Of a DNA stretch of 50,368 nucleotides, positions 18,401-27,100 are shown piece after piece. The notes under the pieces are model-generated. The model saw nothing but the letters and a program-made list of their open reading frames with translations, was not told where the DNA came from and did not search any database. Position 1 is the stretch's first letter. Every line of letters starts with the position of its first letter. The DNA comes from a virus: positions 1 through 50,368 of IMG/VR virus record IMGVR_UViG_3300025102_000050; one strand, given 5' to 3'. A program made the position numbers and the translations under genes.

Positions 18401-19948
18401 TTCCATAGTGGTTCACCCTCCTTGGGAGGGGGTCAAGACCAAACAGCCACCGACCCCGCTATTATAAACACCACCTTTGGAAACTGCTATTCTTTTGGAA
18501 ACGGTGTTGAAAGCTATAAAATATTAGACTCCATAGTAGGTAAACCGATGGAGCTTGGAGAAAGATTCTTCTCTACTTCTGCTGAAGAGTATGAAAGAGT
18601 ACACAGGTTTGCAGACCTAACGTACAGCGGCATATTTAACGATGAGACAAATGTAAACAAGCTTAATGAGTTCAACCTTGGGCTTGCTAATTTTAAGCCG
18701 CTAGAGGACTCCTTTGGCTCTATAGAACTAATTGACGGAAGAGAGACAGATATACTTACGCTACAAGAAGACAAAATATCTTATGTTCTTGCAGGTAAAA
18801 ACTTACTTAGCGATTCTACAGGAGGTGGCTCTATAGCTTCTGTACCCGAAGTATTAGGAACGCAGATAGCGAGAGTAGAAAAGTATGGTATCAGTAGCAA
18901 TCCGGAGAGCTATGTGAAGTGGGGATTCTATAAGTTTTTTACTGATGCTAAAAGAGGAGCTTTAATACAGCTTAAAGGCTCGGGACAATCAGAACAACTA
19001 ACTGTAATTTCAGAAATGGGTATGCGTTCGTGGTTTAGAGATTTGTTTATTGGTAGTGGAGACACTCAGAAGCTTGGTGCTTTTGACCCGTATATGAATG
19101 AGTATGTATTGTCATCTAATGAGGTCAAAATACCACAGGAACAACAAGCACAAAACTGTGGGGTTAGACGCACGATTACCGTTACACAAGACGACCCTCT
19201 TACCTTTATAGTCAACCTTGGGGAAACCATAGGTGTATCTACAATATCTTACGACATCTTATCTATTGCTTCAGATGCAGGTGCAACAGGAGGCATAACT
19301 ATAGCAGAAGACTACCAAGGAACATCAACATTTGTTAACACTCTTGGTGCAGGGACTATTAATTTTGACAAAGACAGTGTTGGAGATGATGAAGTTGCTA
19401 TTACATTAACTGCTTCATCCGGAGCAGGGAAACAAGTAGTTGAGCTTGAAATTACAATAGGATGTCCACAAGCGCAAGAGATAACTCTTACCACTTTTTG
19501 TGTTAGTGATGCTGCTGATGCAGGAAAATTCATTCACAATCAATATCAGTGGACAGATGGTTCATTCACATCTGCATTGCAAAGTGAGCAAGTTGAGTTT
19601 GCTCCGGGTAAACCAACAATATCCTCACCTATTTTGTCATCTACAACTGTTGTTACGGCACTTCAAGGAGGAGGAATTATTCCTAACAATGGAGACGTAT
19701 TGTCGGTGATAAGTAATGCTATACCACCATCTGATGATTACAAATTTAAACCAAGCAATAGATTGTTATTTTGCAGGAGTACAACTTTGTACCCGCCTAC
19801 TTTTTTAGGGTACAACTCTTTACTTACAGACCCCGGTTTGCAGGTTCTCCCACAGACAGGAGCCATACCAACGATTACAGGTACATACACATTGCCGGCA
19901 GGAGGAACAGAGGAATATATGTATATTATTTTTGACTATTTTACTTAG
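15458..19948 (+). CDS. Large tail/stabilization protein (1496 aa), crAss-like
   Basis: A very large tail protein. The N-terminus (RNFIAGRMNKAVDERLVPNGQYIDAMNVRL followed by GSVENSKGN, quoted in parts) is the signature of the P22 gp10/crAss-like stabilization or tail-needle-knob assembly family: 'D.R..P.G.Y.DA.N.R......GS.EN..GN'. The body is Asn/Thr/Ser/Gly-rich and mostly beta. It includes 'RNYEVGIIYMDEFNRST' near residue 625, a pattern typical of these proteins. Near the C-terminus are Ig-like or fibronectin-like stretches (about 1230-1340, TVTQDDPLTFIVNL and later). It presumably forms the tail hub with the next gene. No internal palindrome was found in this long gene. Confidence 0.82.
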   Translation: MANLKRNFIAGRMNKAVDERLVPNGQYIDAMNVRLGSTEASEIGSVENSKGNTQITELKYNGTALSSDAKCIGAYEDSANETIYWFVHDSSFTGAGAGATGKLDMIVSMNVNTEVITYHVISVKNGSTNNTTLNFNPAYLVNGVNMAGQDLLIFTDNINPPRMINVRKNYEDPTGAPLIDQFTEEEILVIKKPPVTSPSIQTNVIPGNDDFIKERFLCFSYRYRYADNQYSATSQFSEPAFVPDVFNVTIATFLNEGMQNEDNNVIITMDTGGPLVVGFDLLYKESTNSVVRVVQKFNKLVDGIADNTTFTYDFSNYKVFTVLPDSEILRTYDNVPLLARAQTLMGNRLVYGNYVEGYDLKDKNGNNVNFDFSTSLTTSEVSSVNLGTIFGNRIYTADPLVGPQTITNSTMRIFLGPTAGIDLTEGSTLSFDFTISHAAFSSSPGMNNQQPPVTINFEYTLIETFLTDGTSTAAYKLATSADFLNKLGTSLPGGTMKPVYDAANPTSCSGFTLSDIINCAIQNTLDAGTATERTKFESGYDDIPANGNQGVGSLGVYPTVASGDVTNEFIFISLPAMRRVDNVSSPTIDTYEYFQFSNPINTFSTTNNPRSLHSNRNYEVGIIYMDEFNRSTTALVSTNNSVQVPCENSIFKNSIKVEIPPSQLAPSFATRYKFCVKPDRKDYETVFSNFYVQDPTNGDTYILLEGENTRKVEEGDTLNVKRDSVGPVLNCAEIVVLEKKAQLADFMSANPPVDSTGTPIPVPSGTYIKIGVGNINTIMPDDATVNPGQKKVSNNSSSGDQPLMAYGGLGGFDIPTRARIVLKFTFERLGTGQGTNNCERRIYTYERVFFSSQNYPDIVDWFLGDSIANTLNSGDAFTGNGSTITNTFDPTVTSSPASDYGLPTGSFTNYYRWFRNGSDIRFVMLGPPKCGNSEKKRSSIRCEWQIFRSEQLLVFETQPADAAPDLWYEDSDSYAIDQSTGFHSGSPSLGGGQDQTATDPAIINTTFGNCYSFGNGVESYKILDSIVGKPMELGERFFSTSAEEYERVHRFADLTYSGIFNDETNVNKLNEFNLGLANFKPLEDSFGSIELIDGRETDILTLQEDKISYVLAGKNLLSDSTGGGSIASVPEVLGTQIARVEKYGISSNPESYVKWGFYKFFTDAKRGALIQLKGSGQSEQLTVISEMGMRSWFRDLFIGSGDTQKLGAFDPYMNEYVLSSNEVKIPQEQQAQNCGVRRTITVTQDDPLTFIVNLGETIGVSTISYDILSIASDAGATGGITIAEDYQGTSTFVNTLGAGTINFDKDSVGDDEVAITLTASSGAGKQVVELEITIGCPQAQEITLTTFCVSDAADAGKFIHNQYQWTDGSFTSALQSEQVEFAPGKPTISSPILSSTTVVTALQGGGIIPNNGDVLSVISNAIPPSDDYKFKPSNRLLFCRSTTLYPPTFLGYNSLLTDPGLQVLPQTGAIPTITGTYTLPAGGTEEYMYIIFDYFT

Positions 19949-19952
19949 AGAC

Positions 19953-20765
19953 ATGGCAGGAAGGACAGGAAACTACACATTAACGTACAGCGAATCTTCA
20001 AAGGGCTTTCCATCTTTTTATTCGTATTTTCCGGATATGATGATAGGTATGAACAACTACCTATACTCGTTCAAAGGAGGAAACCTTTACAGGCACAACA
20101 CCAACGAAAAAAGAAATACATATTATGATGTGTTTGAACCATCAATGATAAAGAGTGTCTTTAACGACACTCCATTAGAAAACAAATTATTCAAGACGAT
20201 TAACCTTGAATCTGATTCAGCTTGGACAGGAGAGTTTAGTTCAGACCAACAATCGGGTGGAAATATAGATGCTTCTTACTTCGTTCAAAAGGAAGGGGAT
20301 TGGTTTGCTTTTATAAGAAACACAGGCACTACCCCCGCAGATTCAGCAGAATATCCATTGAGGTCTTTAAATGGTATTAGTTCGTCTCAGACTGTAAATT
20401 CAGTAGTACCTGCAGCAGTAGAAATAAATTTTAATGTAAACACCTATATAGGTAGCATACTTAGTGTTGGAGATACTTTATATTTTATTCCCACACCTGT
20501 TGCCGCAGGGTCAACACCTACTCTTTGTGGAACTGTTACAGAAATAAATATTGACCTTCCTTCGGGAATAAATCAAATTGTAGTAGACACATCGGCAGGA
20601 GCTATACCCCCGGGACAGACTGATTATTTTTTATTTATAAAGAATCAAGTTGCAGAGTCACACGGCATACTAGGGCACTATTGTGAGTTCACTCTTACAA
20701 ATGATGATGAAACAGCAACAGAGTTGTTCTCTGTTAAATCAGAGGTGATGAAAAGTTTTCCTTAA
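19953..20765 (+). CDS. Tail protein paired with the stabilization protein (270 aa)
   Basis: The start is set at the ATG at 19953, 4 bases after the previous stop; a frame from 19932 would overlap it needlessly. The N-terminus contains GFPSFYSYFPDMMIGMNNYL, YSFKGGNLYRHN and later RNTYYD, closely matching the 'SF.S..PDWMIG.NN..YSFK.G.L..HN' motif found in crAss-like stabilization proteins. The hub protein therefore seems split into two genes here, this being the C-terminal part of the arrangement seen as one protein elsewhere (inference). A dispersed palindrome is translated in frame as KSVFNDTP at residues 67-74. A promoter box follows the gene. Confidence 0.78.
   Translation: MAGRTGNYTLTYSESSKGFPSFYSYFPDMMIGMNNYLYSFKGGNLYRHNTNEKRNTYYDVFEPSMIKSVFNDTPLENKLFKTINLESDSAWTGEFSSDQQSGGNIDASYFVQKEGDWFAFIRNTGTTPADSAEYPLRSLNGISSSQTVNSVVPAAVEINFNVNTYIGSILSVGDTLYFIPTPVAAGSTPTLCGTVTEINIDLPSGINQIVVDTSAGAIPPGQTDYFLFIKNQVAESHGILGHYCEFTLTNDDETATELFSVKSEVMKSFP
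20153..20172. repeat. Dispersed palindrome copy 3, inside a tail gene
   Basis: Arms GAGTGTC/GACACTC around TTTAAC. It is translated as SVFNDT, the same hexapeptide as copies 8 and 10, which lie in two unrelated genes. Confidence 0.85.
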
Positions 20766-20771
20766 AATTTC

Positions 20772-20779
20772 TATCTTTG
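20772..20779 (+). promoter_or_regulatory. Bacteroidetes -7 promoter box (TATCTTTG)
   Basis: Exact TATCTTTG in the 21-base gap between the tail gene and the cupin-like gene, only 7 bases before its ATG. The leader would be almost leaderless, so a later start or a purely downstream role is possible. No TTG is seen at the -33 spacing. Confidence 0.55.
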
Positions 20780-20786
20780 TAGGAGT

Positions 20787-21326
20787 ATGGAGATATCAGA
20801 AGTTTCTACAACAGAAGATTACCGGCCCGAACAGATTCTTGAATACGTTCAAGAAAGTAGAGGTCTTATTTGGGATAGAATAGAAGACTTTCAAAATCAA
20901 TTAAAAAAAATTGAAGGTTTCTTAGAGCATAAGGCAGGTACACCTCAGTCAAAAGAAATGGCAGAAATGTATCCACTAAAGCAGCATATTGAAGGTGGTC
21001 TTTACACAAGAGAATTGTTTATGCCCAAGGGCTCTCTTGTTGTTAGTATGATTCATAAGCAACAGCATCCGTCATTTTTATTGAAGGGTAAAGTCTCTTA
21101 TTTGACTGACAGTGGAGAACTTAAAACGATAGTTGGCCCCCATACTATTTTTACGCAGACAGGAACTCAAAGGGTTCTTTATATTCACGAAGACACGGAG
21201 TGGTGCTGTGTATATAAAACGGATGCAAAGACTTTTGAAGAAGCAGAGGCGGATGTTTATACAAATAACTATAAAGAGTTGCCTCAAGAAACTATAAACA
21301 AAATTAAAGGATTATGTCGGGAATAG
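20787..21326 (+). CDS. Cupin-like protein (179 aa)
   Basis: The C-terminal half (about residues 68-150) has the look of a double-stranded beta helix: 'LYTRELFMPKGSLVVSMIH', then 'PSFLLKGKVSYLTDSGELKT', then 'VGPHTIFTQTGTQRVLYIHEDT' and 'WCCVYKTD'. This matches the cupin order of strand pairs with Gly turns, though only one His of the usual metal set is clearly placed. The N-terminal 60 residues are helical (EQILEYVQESRGLIWDRIEDF). It precedes the ejection-protein genes and overlaps the next start by 13 bases. Similar small cupin-like proteins occur among podovirus tail genes; the role is unknown. Confidence 0.72.
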   Translation: MEISEVSTTEDYRPEQILEYVQESRGLIWDRIEDFQNQLKKIEGFLEHKAGTPQSKEMAEMYPLKQHIEGGLYTRELFMPKGSLVVSMIHKQQHPSFLLKGKVSYLTDSGELKTIVGPHTIFTQTGTQRVLYIHEDTEWCCVYKTDAKTFEEAEADVYTNNYKELPQETINKIKGLCRE

Positions 21327-22168
21327 CGATAGCAGGATTAGCAATAACAGTGGGAACAACCACCGCTTCATTTATACAAGCAAACAAACAAAAGAATTTG
21401 CAAGAGAATGCTGAAAAAAAAGCAGAACAAGCTATGAAAGATGCTCGTGCGGCTTTGGGCGTTAACTACTTTGAGGACCTTGCTATCAACAAAGAGGCTT
21501 ATGAGTTGGAGCGTGATGCCACCTTACAGGCACAGGCAGGAGCTTTACAGGCACTCCAAGAATCCGGGCAGCGTGGTGTCGCAGGCGGAGTTGGAAGACT
21601 TGCAATAGCAGGACAACAACAGCAGGCAAAAACACGTACAGCTATGGCAAAAGAGCTTGGAGACCTTGAGAAGCTTACGGCCCAAGAGGAGTCACGACTA
21701 CGTGACTTAGGTGTTCAGTTAGACTTAGAGGAGGTTGCAGGGGCACAGCAGGCTGCAGCACAGGCACAAGAGATGCGTGCCGCTAAGATAGGCGAAGGAA
21801 TACAGGGTATTGGAAGCATAGCTCAGCAAGGAATGTCTATGGTCCCATTGTATCAACAAGACCAAGCGGCTCAAGCAGCAGCATTTGGGAAAATGGCACA
21901 AACAACAGAAGGAAGTTCTTTAATTAATCAAACTTTAGGGATTCAAAATATACCTCCGGCTTTACGTTCGCAAATGGAAGCAGCCGAGCTCCCTGTGGGA
22001 GCTTCGCCTGTAAATCCATTTATGACACCAAAACAATTTAGAGGATTCAAAAGAAATCTTACTCCTCAGCAAAGACAAACATTAATGATGAATCCAATGT
22101 TTGCAGACGCATACGGAACTGCTATACAAACCCCGATGCTTGGATATAATCAGCTTAAAACAGACTAA
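21314..22168 (+). CDS. Internal virion/ejection protein, gp14-like (284 aa)
   Basis: The N-terminus is one hydrophobic Gly/Ala-rich helix (GIAIAGLAITVGTTTASFI) followed by a long Ala/Gln/Glu coiled coil (about 25-165). The coiled coil contains the Ala/Gly stretch 'ALQESGQRGVAGGVGRLA', common to T7 gp14-like internal core proteins ('SGV...G.....G.....A'). Such proteins are ejected with DNA and line a channel across the cell envelope. The start overlaps the previous gene by 13 bases and the next gene begins 4 bases on. It forms a plausible trio with the 660- and 3269-residue proteins, as gp14/15/16 do in T7. Confidence 0.78.
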   Translation: MSGIAIAGLAITVGTTTASFIQANKQKNLQENAEKKAEQAMKDARAALGVNYFEDLAINKEAYELERDATLQAQAGALQALQESGQRGVAGGVGRLAIAGQQQQAKTRTAMAKELGDLEKLTAQEESRLRDLGVQLDLEEVAGAQQAAAQAQEMRAAKIGEGIQGIGSIAQQGMSMVPLYQQDQAAQAAAFGKMAQTTEGSSLINQTLGIQNIPPALRSQMEAAELPVGASPVNPFMTPKQFRGFKRNLTPQQRQTLMMNPMFADAYGTAIQTPMLGYNQLKTD

Positions 22169-22172
22169 ATAA

Positions 22173-24155
22173 ATGGCTACTTATTACAAATACGCAGAGA
22201 GGAGCGCAGACTCAACAATAAATTGGGCAAAGGTCGGACAGGGGATGACCGATATGCTTCAAGAAGAAGCACGCATCCGAGAGGAAAAGAAAGCGGCTAT
22301 CGATGAAGCATCAAGAGAGTATGCAAAAACATTACAAGACTTACCCTCCGGTGATTTTCAAACTGCAAATGAGTTTGCAATTAAGTTTGGTGGTAAGGCG
22401 CAGGAGCAGTTATTAATTCAAGATAGACTTTTAAAGGCAGGCATACTAAAGCCAAATGACTATGCTGTCCTAAGACAGAACCTCAACGACGGAACGACTC
22501 AGATGTTTGACTTAGCAAGAGAGTACGAGGCTGAGTATCAAGAGAAGATGGAAAGAATAAATAACGTAGACCCTGCTAAAAGAAGTCAGCAATTAGAATC
22601 TGCTTTGATGGCTCAGATAGAAGGACTCAGCAACCTTTCAAATGTAGATGCTGTTATTAATCCAAACACAGGAGTAGTTAGCTTAGGTAAGTACGTTACA
22701 AAAACCATTGATGGAAAAGAGGTTAGGGTCCTTAGCGATAGCCCTAACGACGTTGCTACGGTTGGTGAGCTTAGAAATAGAATTAAAGCTAAGTACGATT
22801 ACTTTGATGTTGCTAAAGCAACAACCCAAGCAGCCGATGGTCTTGGAGAGGTAAAGACACAGATGATTATAGCGGCTGAAGCCGGTGGAGACCTAAATAA
22901 AATATATGCACTTTCAGATAAGAAAGAAGGAGTGTATTTAACCAAAGCTGAGATGTCAAAACTTCAAAACCAATTAGATAATGACGAAATATCTCAAGTA
23001 GAATTTGATGAGATAATGGCGGCTAACTCTTATTCGGGTTCAGAGAAGCTTCTTATTGAGGAGATGTTGGTTAATAAATTTAATGTAACCTCAATACTCA
23101 CAGAGAATCTATCCGGAACTTTTACTGAAGAGTTTGATGAAGAGAAGGCTAAAGCAGCGCACGCAAGAGGAGACCAATCTGTTATCTTCTATAAGATGAC
23201 ACCAACGGGTCTTGAGGCACAGCCTACAGAGGAGCAAGAGAAGATGGCTTATGATTATTTAAAGACTCAGATACGTAGCAAGATATCTGTAAGCGAAGAA
23301 GCGAAATCAGCAGGAGCTAAACAATATTACAGACCAACTGAGTTTGAAATGAAAAGAGGAGCCGACAAACAGAACCAAGAAAAACTTAGTAATTTATGGA
23401 AAGACTTAGGTACAGAGACTGACCCTGCTAAGAAAAAACAGCTTGCAGCCGCTGTTATTAGTGCTGCCAACTACGGGAAAGGAGAGAAAGATGACAGGAT
23501 AATGGACCTTATATTCAATGAGAATGATGGCAGCATTACTTTTGTACACTCAGATGAATCTTTAAACTTTACCACACCTCCTATTGGAGATGATGCTGTA
23601 GCTTGGATGGAGTCCGGAGCAGAACTTCTAGGTCCTCAGTCACGGCAGGCTATAAAAGAAATTCTTGGAGGAACAACAAAGATAAACTCAGAAGGTCTGA
23701 GGGGTATATCTGTAGGAAGAGAAGGAGACCCGGAGTTTGATGAAACAGAAGAAGAAGCTTATGTAAGAAATAAGAAAAAAAAGAATCCTACTTTGTTTAG
23801 CGTAGACCAAATCATAGAAGATAATGAAGATGATACCGCTGTAAATATTCGAGCAATGATATCGGAATTAGGATTGGAAGGAGTACTTTCGGTAGACTAT
23901 TTCACCGACGGGTCTGATGAAATCGTAATTAATGACGCAAATGGAAAAGAAGTAGATAGGCTTAATATGGATGATAATAACCCTACTGAGTTTGGTTCCT
24001 TTATTGATAGGATGATAAAAAGAGGAGCACAGGCAGAAGAAGACCTATATAACGAAACATACGATTACAGAAAAAGAAAAGGAAAAGTGTCGTCAACGAC
24101 ACCACAAAAAACTACATCAAGCAGCGCGTCAGCTAGTGGTGGAAGACCAAGATAA
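22173..24155 (+). CDS. Probable internal virion/ejection protein (660 aa)
   Basis: Soluble, mostly helical, without membrane segments, lying between the gp14-like protein and the giant protein. That is the place of the T7 gp15-type core protein. The N-terminus (ATYYKYAERSADSTINWAKV) and a long helical coil (about 30-140, with MTDMLQEEARIREEKKAA) resemble Bacteroidetes phage proteins found in this slot. The C-terminus is Ser/Thr-rich (TTPQKTTSSSASASGGRPR). A palindrome copy encodes VSSTTP close to the C-terminal end, in a disordered tail where an insertion would be tolerated. No enzyme motif was recognised. Confidence 0.75.
   Translation: MATYYKYAERSADSTINWAKVGQGMTDMLQEEARIREEKKAAIDEASREYAKTLQDLPSGDFQTANEFAIKFGGKAQEQLLIQDRLLKAGILKPNDYAVLRQNLNDGTTQMFDLAREYEAEYQEKMERINNVDPAKRSQQLESALMAQIEGLSNLSNVDAVINPNTGVVSLGKYVTKTIDGKEVRVLSDSPNDVATVGELRNRIKAKYDYFDVAKATTQAADGLGEVKTQMIIAAEAGGDLNKIYALSDKKEGVYLTKAEMSKLQNQLDNDEISQVEFDEIMAANSYSGSEKLLIEEMLVNKFNVTSILTENLSGTFTEEFDEEKAKAAHARGDQSVIFYKMTPTGLEAQPTEEQEKMAYDYLKTQIRSKISVSEEAKSAGAKQYYRPTEFEMKRGADKQNQEKLSNLWKDLGTETDPAKKKQLAAAVISAANYGKGEKDDRIMDLIFNENDGSITFVHSDESLNFTTPPIGDDAVAWMESGAELLGPQSRQAIKEILGGTTKINSEGLRGISVGREGDPEFDETEEEAYVRNKKKKNPTLFSVDQIIEDNEDDTAVNIRAMISELGLEGVLSVDYFTDGSDEIVINDANGKEVDRLNMDDNNPTEFGSFIDRMIKRGAQAEEDLYNETYDYRKRKGKVSSTTPQKTTSSSASASGGRPR
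24087..24102. repeat. Dispersed palindrome copy 4, at the 3' end of an ejection-protein gene
   Basis: Arms GTGTCG/CGACAC around TCAA, a perfect 16-base palindrome apart from the loop. It is read as VSSTTP, with the core in phase GTG|TC. Confidence 0.82.
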
Positions 24156-24163
24156 AAAAAAAT

Positions 24164-27100
24164 ATGGACGAACAAGGATTTAATTCAGATAATATATCTC
24201 AAGTATTAAAAGACCTTATAGCCACAGCACAAGCTAATGGATATAATTGGGGTGAAACAATATCTAAATTTCCGGAGCTACAAGATTTTGACATTCAACT
24301 GTTAAAAGATTACGTAGCCACAGCGGAGAATGAAAACTATAACTACGAAGTTATAAATGCAAAGTTCCCCGAATTTGGGTTTTCGAATGTTGATGATAGA
24401 AACCTTGTCGTAAAAAAAAAAGACGTTGGAGAAGACTCGGCCGATACCTCAACTCCTTTCTTAGAAAGAATAAAAGAAAAAATTCAAGATACTACGGTAT
24501 CCACATCGGCAGATGGTTCATCGGAATCAGTAGAAACTGAGGAGGTAACAGAAGACCTTACTCCCGAACAAATAACAGAACGTCAGCTTAGTGGTTTCAC
24601 CTTTGAAGAAGATAGTGAAAAAGGATTAAGCGAAAGGGGATTAGTCGGCTTGAGAGGCGTGGGCAGATTGGAGCAATCTGAGAAGCTTATGGGTGCTGTA
24701 GAAAGAGCAGAAAAAGAGAAACTTGACGAAATATTAAACAATGCTGCAAGAGCAGAATTAGCAGGAGATTTATACCACGCAGAGGCAGGATTTAAGGAAG
24801 CACTTAAGTATGAGGGTGGCCAAAAAATAAAAGAGAGATTAGAAAATCTTCAGCTAAGAATTAAGCGAGAAAAGGCTACAGAAAAATTACGCGAAAGAGA
24901 AGAAAGGGAAAGAGCGGAAAGAGAAAAAGAGTCGGAGGAATACCGAAACCTTCCTCAGAATGCCGAGCTTGATGGCAAGATTAATGGCATATCCAAGAAC
25001 ACTATACAACAGAACGAAGAGGATGCACAGGAATCCCTAAATAAGGAGTTCGGCATGTTTGGGTTTAACTTCAGACAAATAGGTTGGGGAGATGCACTTG
25101 AGGTGATGGCGGCTGACGGAGAGAAGATGGAGATAGACCTAGATACTTGGTTTGATTCATCGGCAGGTGAAGAAGCTTTTAAATTGAAAAAGTTTTTAAG
25201 AGACCATGCAGAACCACCGAATAATTTTAAGAAAGGACTTGAGGATGACGAGATTGTAAACGCTATGCGTGTACGAGATATGCGTACCGGCGTAAGAGAC
25301 AATGGAGATGGTACAGAGTCTACAGTCTTAATGACGTATGCTGAAGTTGACGGTCAGTATGTGGCTTACCCAACTTTATTTCCAAAGAATCCAAACCTTA
25401 GATACTACGGTAGTGGCGCAGATGAATGGCTTGAGCTTGATGCAGATGCTGCGCTTGATGAGGCAGAAAAAAGAAACGAACTTACGTGGTTTGAGAATGA
25501 GGAAGATGCAGCAAGATTTGCAGCAGGTTCTTGGAAGGATGTCAATACCTTTGATTATGAAGCCAATAGATTTTTTGGGAAAAGAGGAATAGATTACAAA
25601 TCATATAGAGACGCACTAGAGAAGTACGATGAGCTAAAAGAGGCTGAAATGTTCCTTGAGAAAAGAGGGGCAATGCAACTTAAAGACCTACCAAAAGAGG
25701 AACAAGAAAAGTATGCAGATTTTTATGCGGCAGGTAGAATAAGAACTGACATTGATGAGGTAAAAGAAAAACTTGCACGTGATGCAGACAATCTTATGGA
25801 ATTTGTCAACTCAGATGAACTTAGAACAGTACGTGAAGACTTTGATTTATACGCGCAAGATAAGTTCAATAAAGCCGCTAAGGATGCTGCCGCTACAAAT
25901 CAAGTGGCAAAAGAACAGCGAATGGAATTAGATGCAGAATCTATAAACAAGTTCGGTGTTAGAATAAAAGACTTACCTAAGTATGAGCCCAAGAGTAAAT
26001 ATGAGTTTGAGGAAATAAATAATATTCTTACTAATTATGATGTCTCAATCGCAGAGTCTCAATATGCGGCATCGCAGTATGAGATGGCTAAGACTTGGTT
26101 CGACGGAAAGTTTGATAAGAATGTGCGTAGAGCATTTGATGAAAATTGGAAGGCAGTTTACAACAGTGCAAGAAATGGTTTTGATAATGGACAGGCGGCA
26201 CAAGAAATTCTTTACATGTCATTAGGACTTACCGACGTTGATGACAATGCCTCATTAGAAGAAGCTGCAGAGATAATAGTGGCTCAGCTTGAGCAAGGGC
26301 AGTCTCGTGCCCCGGGAAGGGCTGAGTCCCGTTGGAACTCTGCGCGTGATTTTAGAGAGGGTTGGGATGCTTTTAAGGATGACCCCCTTGAAATGACAGC
26401 AACCTTTGTGGCAGGAAGTTTGTCTCAGATTGTACCTTACGGTTTTAAGATTGTTCCAACTACATTAGCTGTGGGTACGGGTACAGGAGCGGCGGTTGGT
26501 AGTGTTGTTCCGGTATACGGTACAGCAGCAGGTGCTGTAGCCGGTTTTTCACAAGGTCTTAGGATGGGTATGGGTGCTACAATGTATGCTATGGAGTATA
26601 CCAATTCTATACTCGACGTTGCAAGAGAGAAGGGATACGATATGATGAATCCCTCAGAGGTTGTAAAGGCACTACAAGATGAAGAAGTTTGGGAAGAAGG
26701 AGGAGAAAGAGGTCATAAAAGAGGTATACCGATTGCAGTGGTAGATTATTTATCAGCAGGTCTTGCGGGTAGATTATTTAAAACAAGCAGTCTGTCTTCA
26801 AAAGGTGCAAGAGTAAGCGCAATGGTGGCAGAGCGTGCTGTGGCTGACCCGATAGCTGAGGCAACAGGTGAGTATCTTGCACAAGTAAATGCAGGACAGG
26901 AAGTTTCAGCTAAAGAAATATTTGCAGAGGCAGTAGGTGGATTTGGTAACAACACGGGGGCAATGGTTGTTAACCTATACAGAGATTATCGTAACACTAA
27001 CAATGTAGACCTTGCAAATAAGCTATCTACAATAAACGGAATGTTAAGTGAGAACGTTTCTGAGACCCGTATGCTTGCTTGGGCCAACAACATGGAGAAC

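Noticed and set aside
16528-19533. Long - strand open frames opposite the 1496-residue tail gene
   Set aside because: They mirror the codon pattern of the + strand gene, have no leaders of the usual type and no recognisable protein features.
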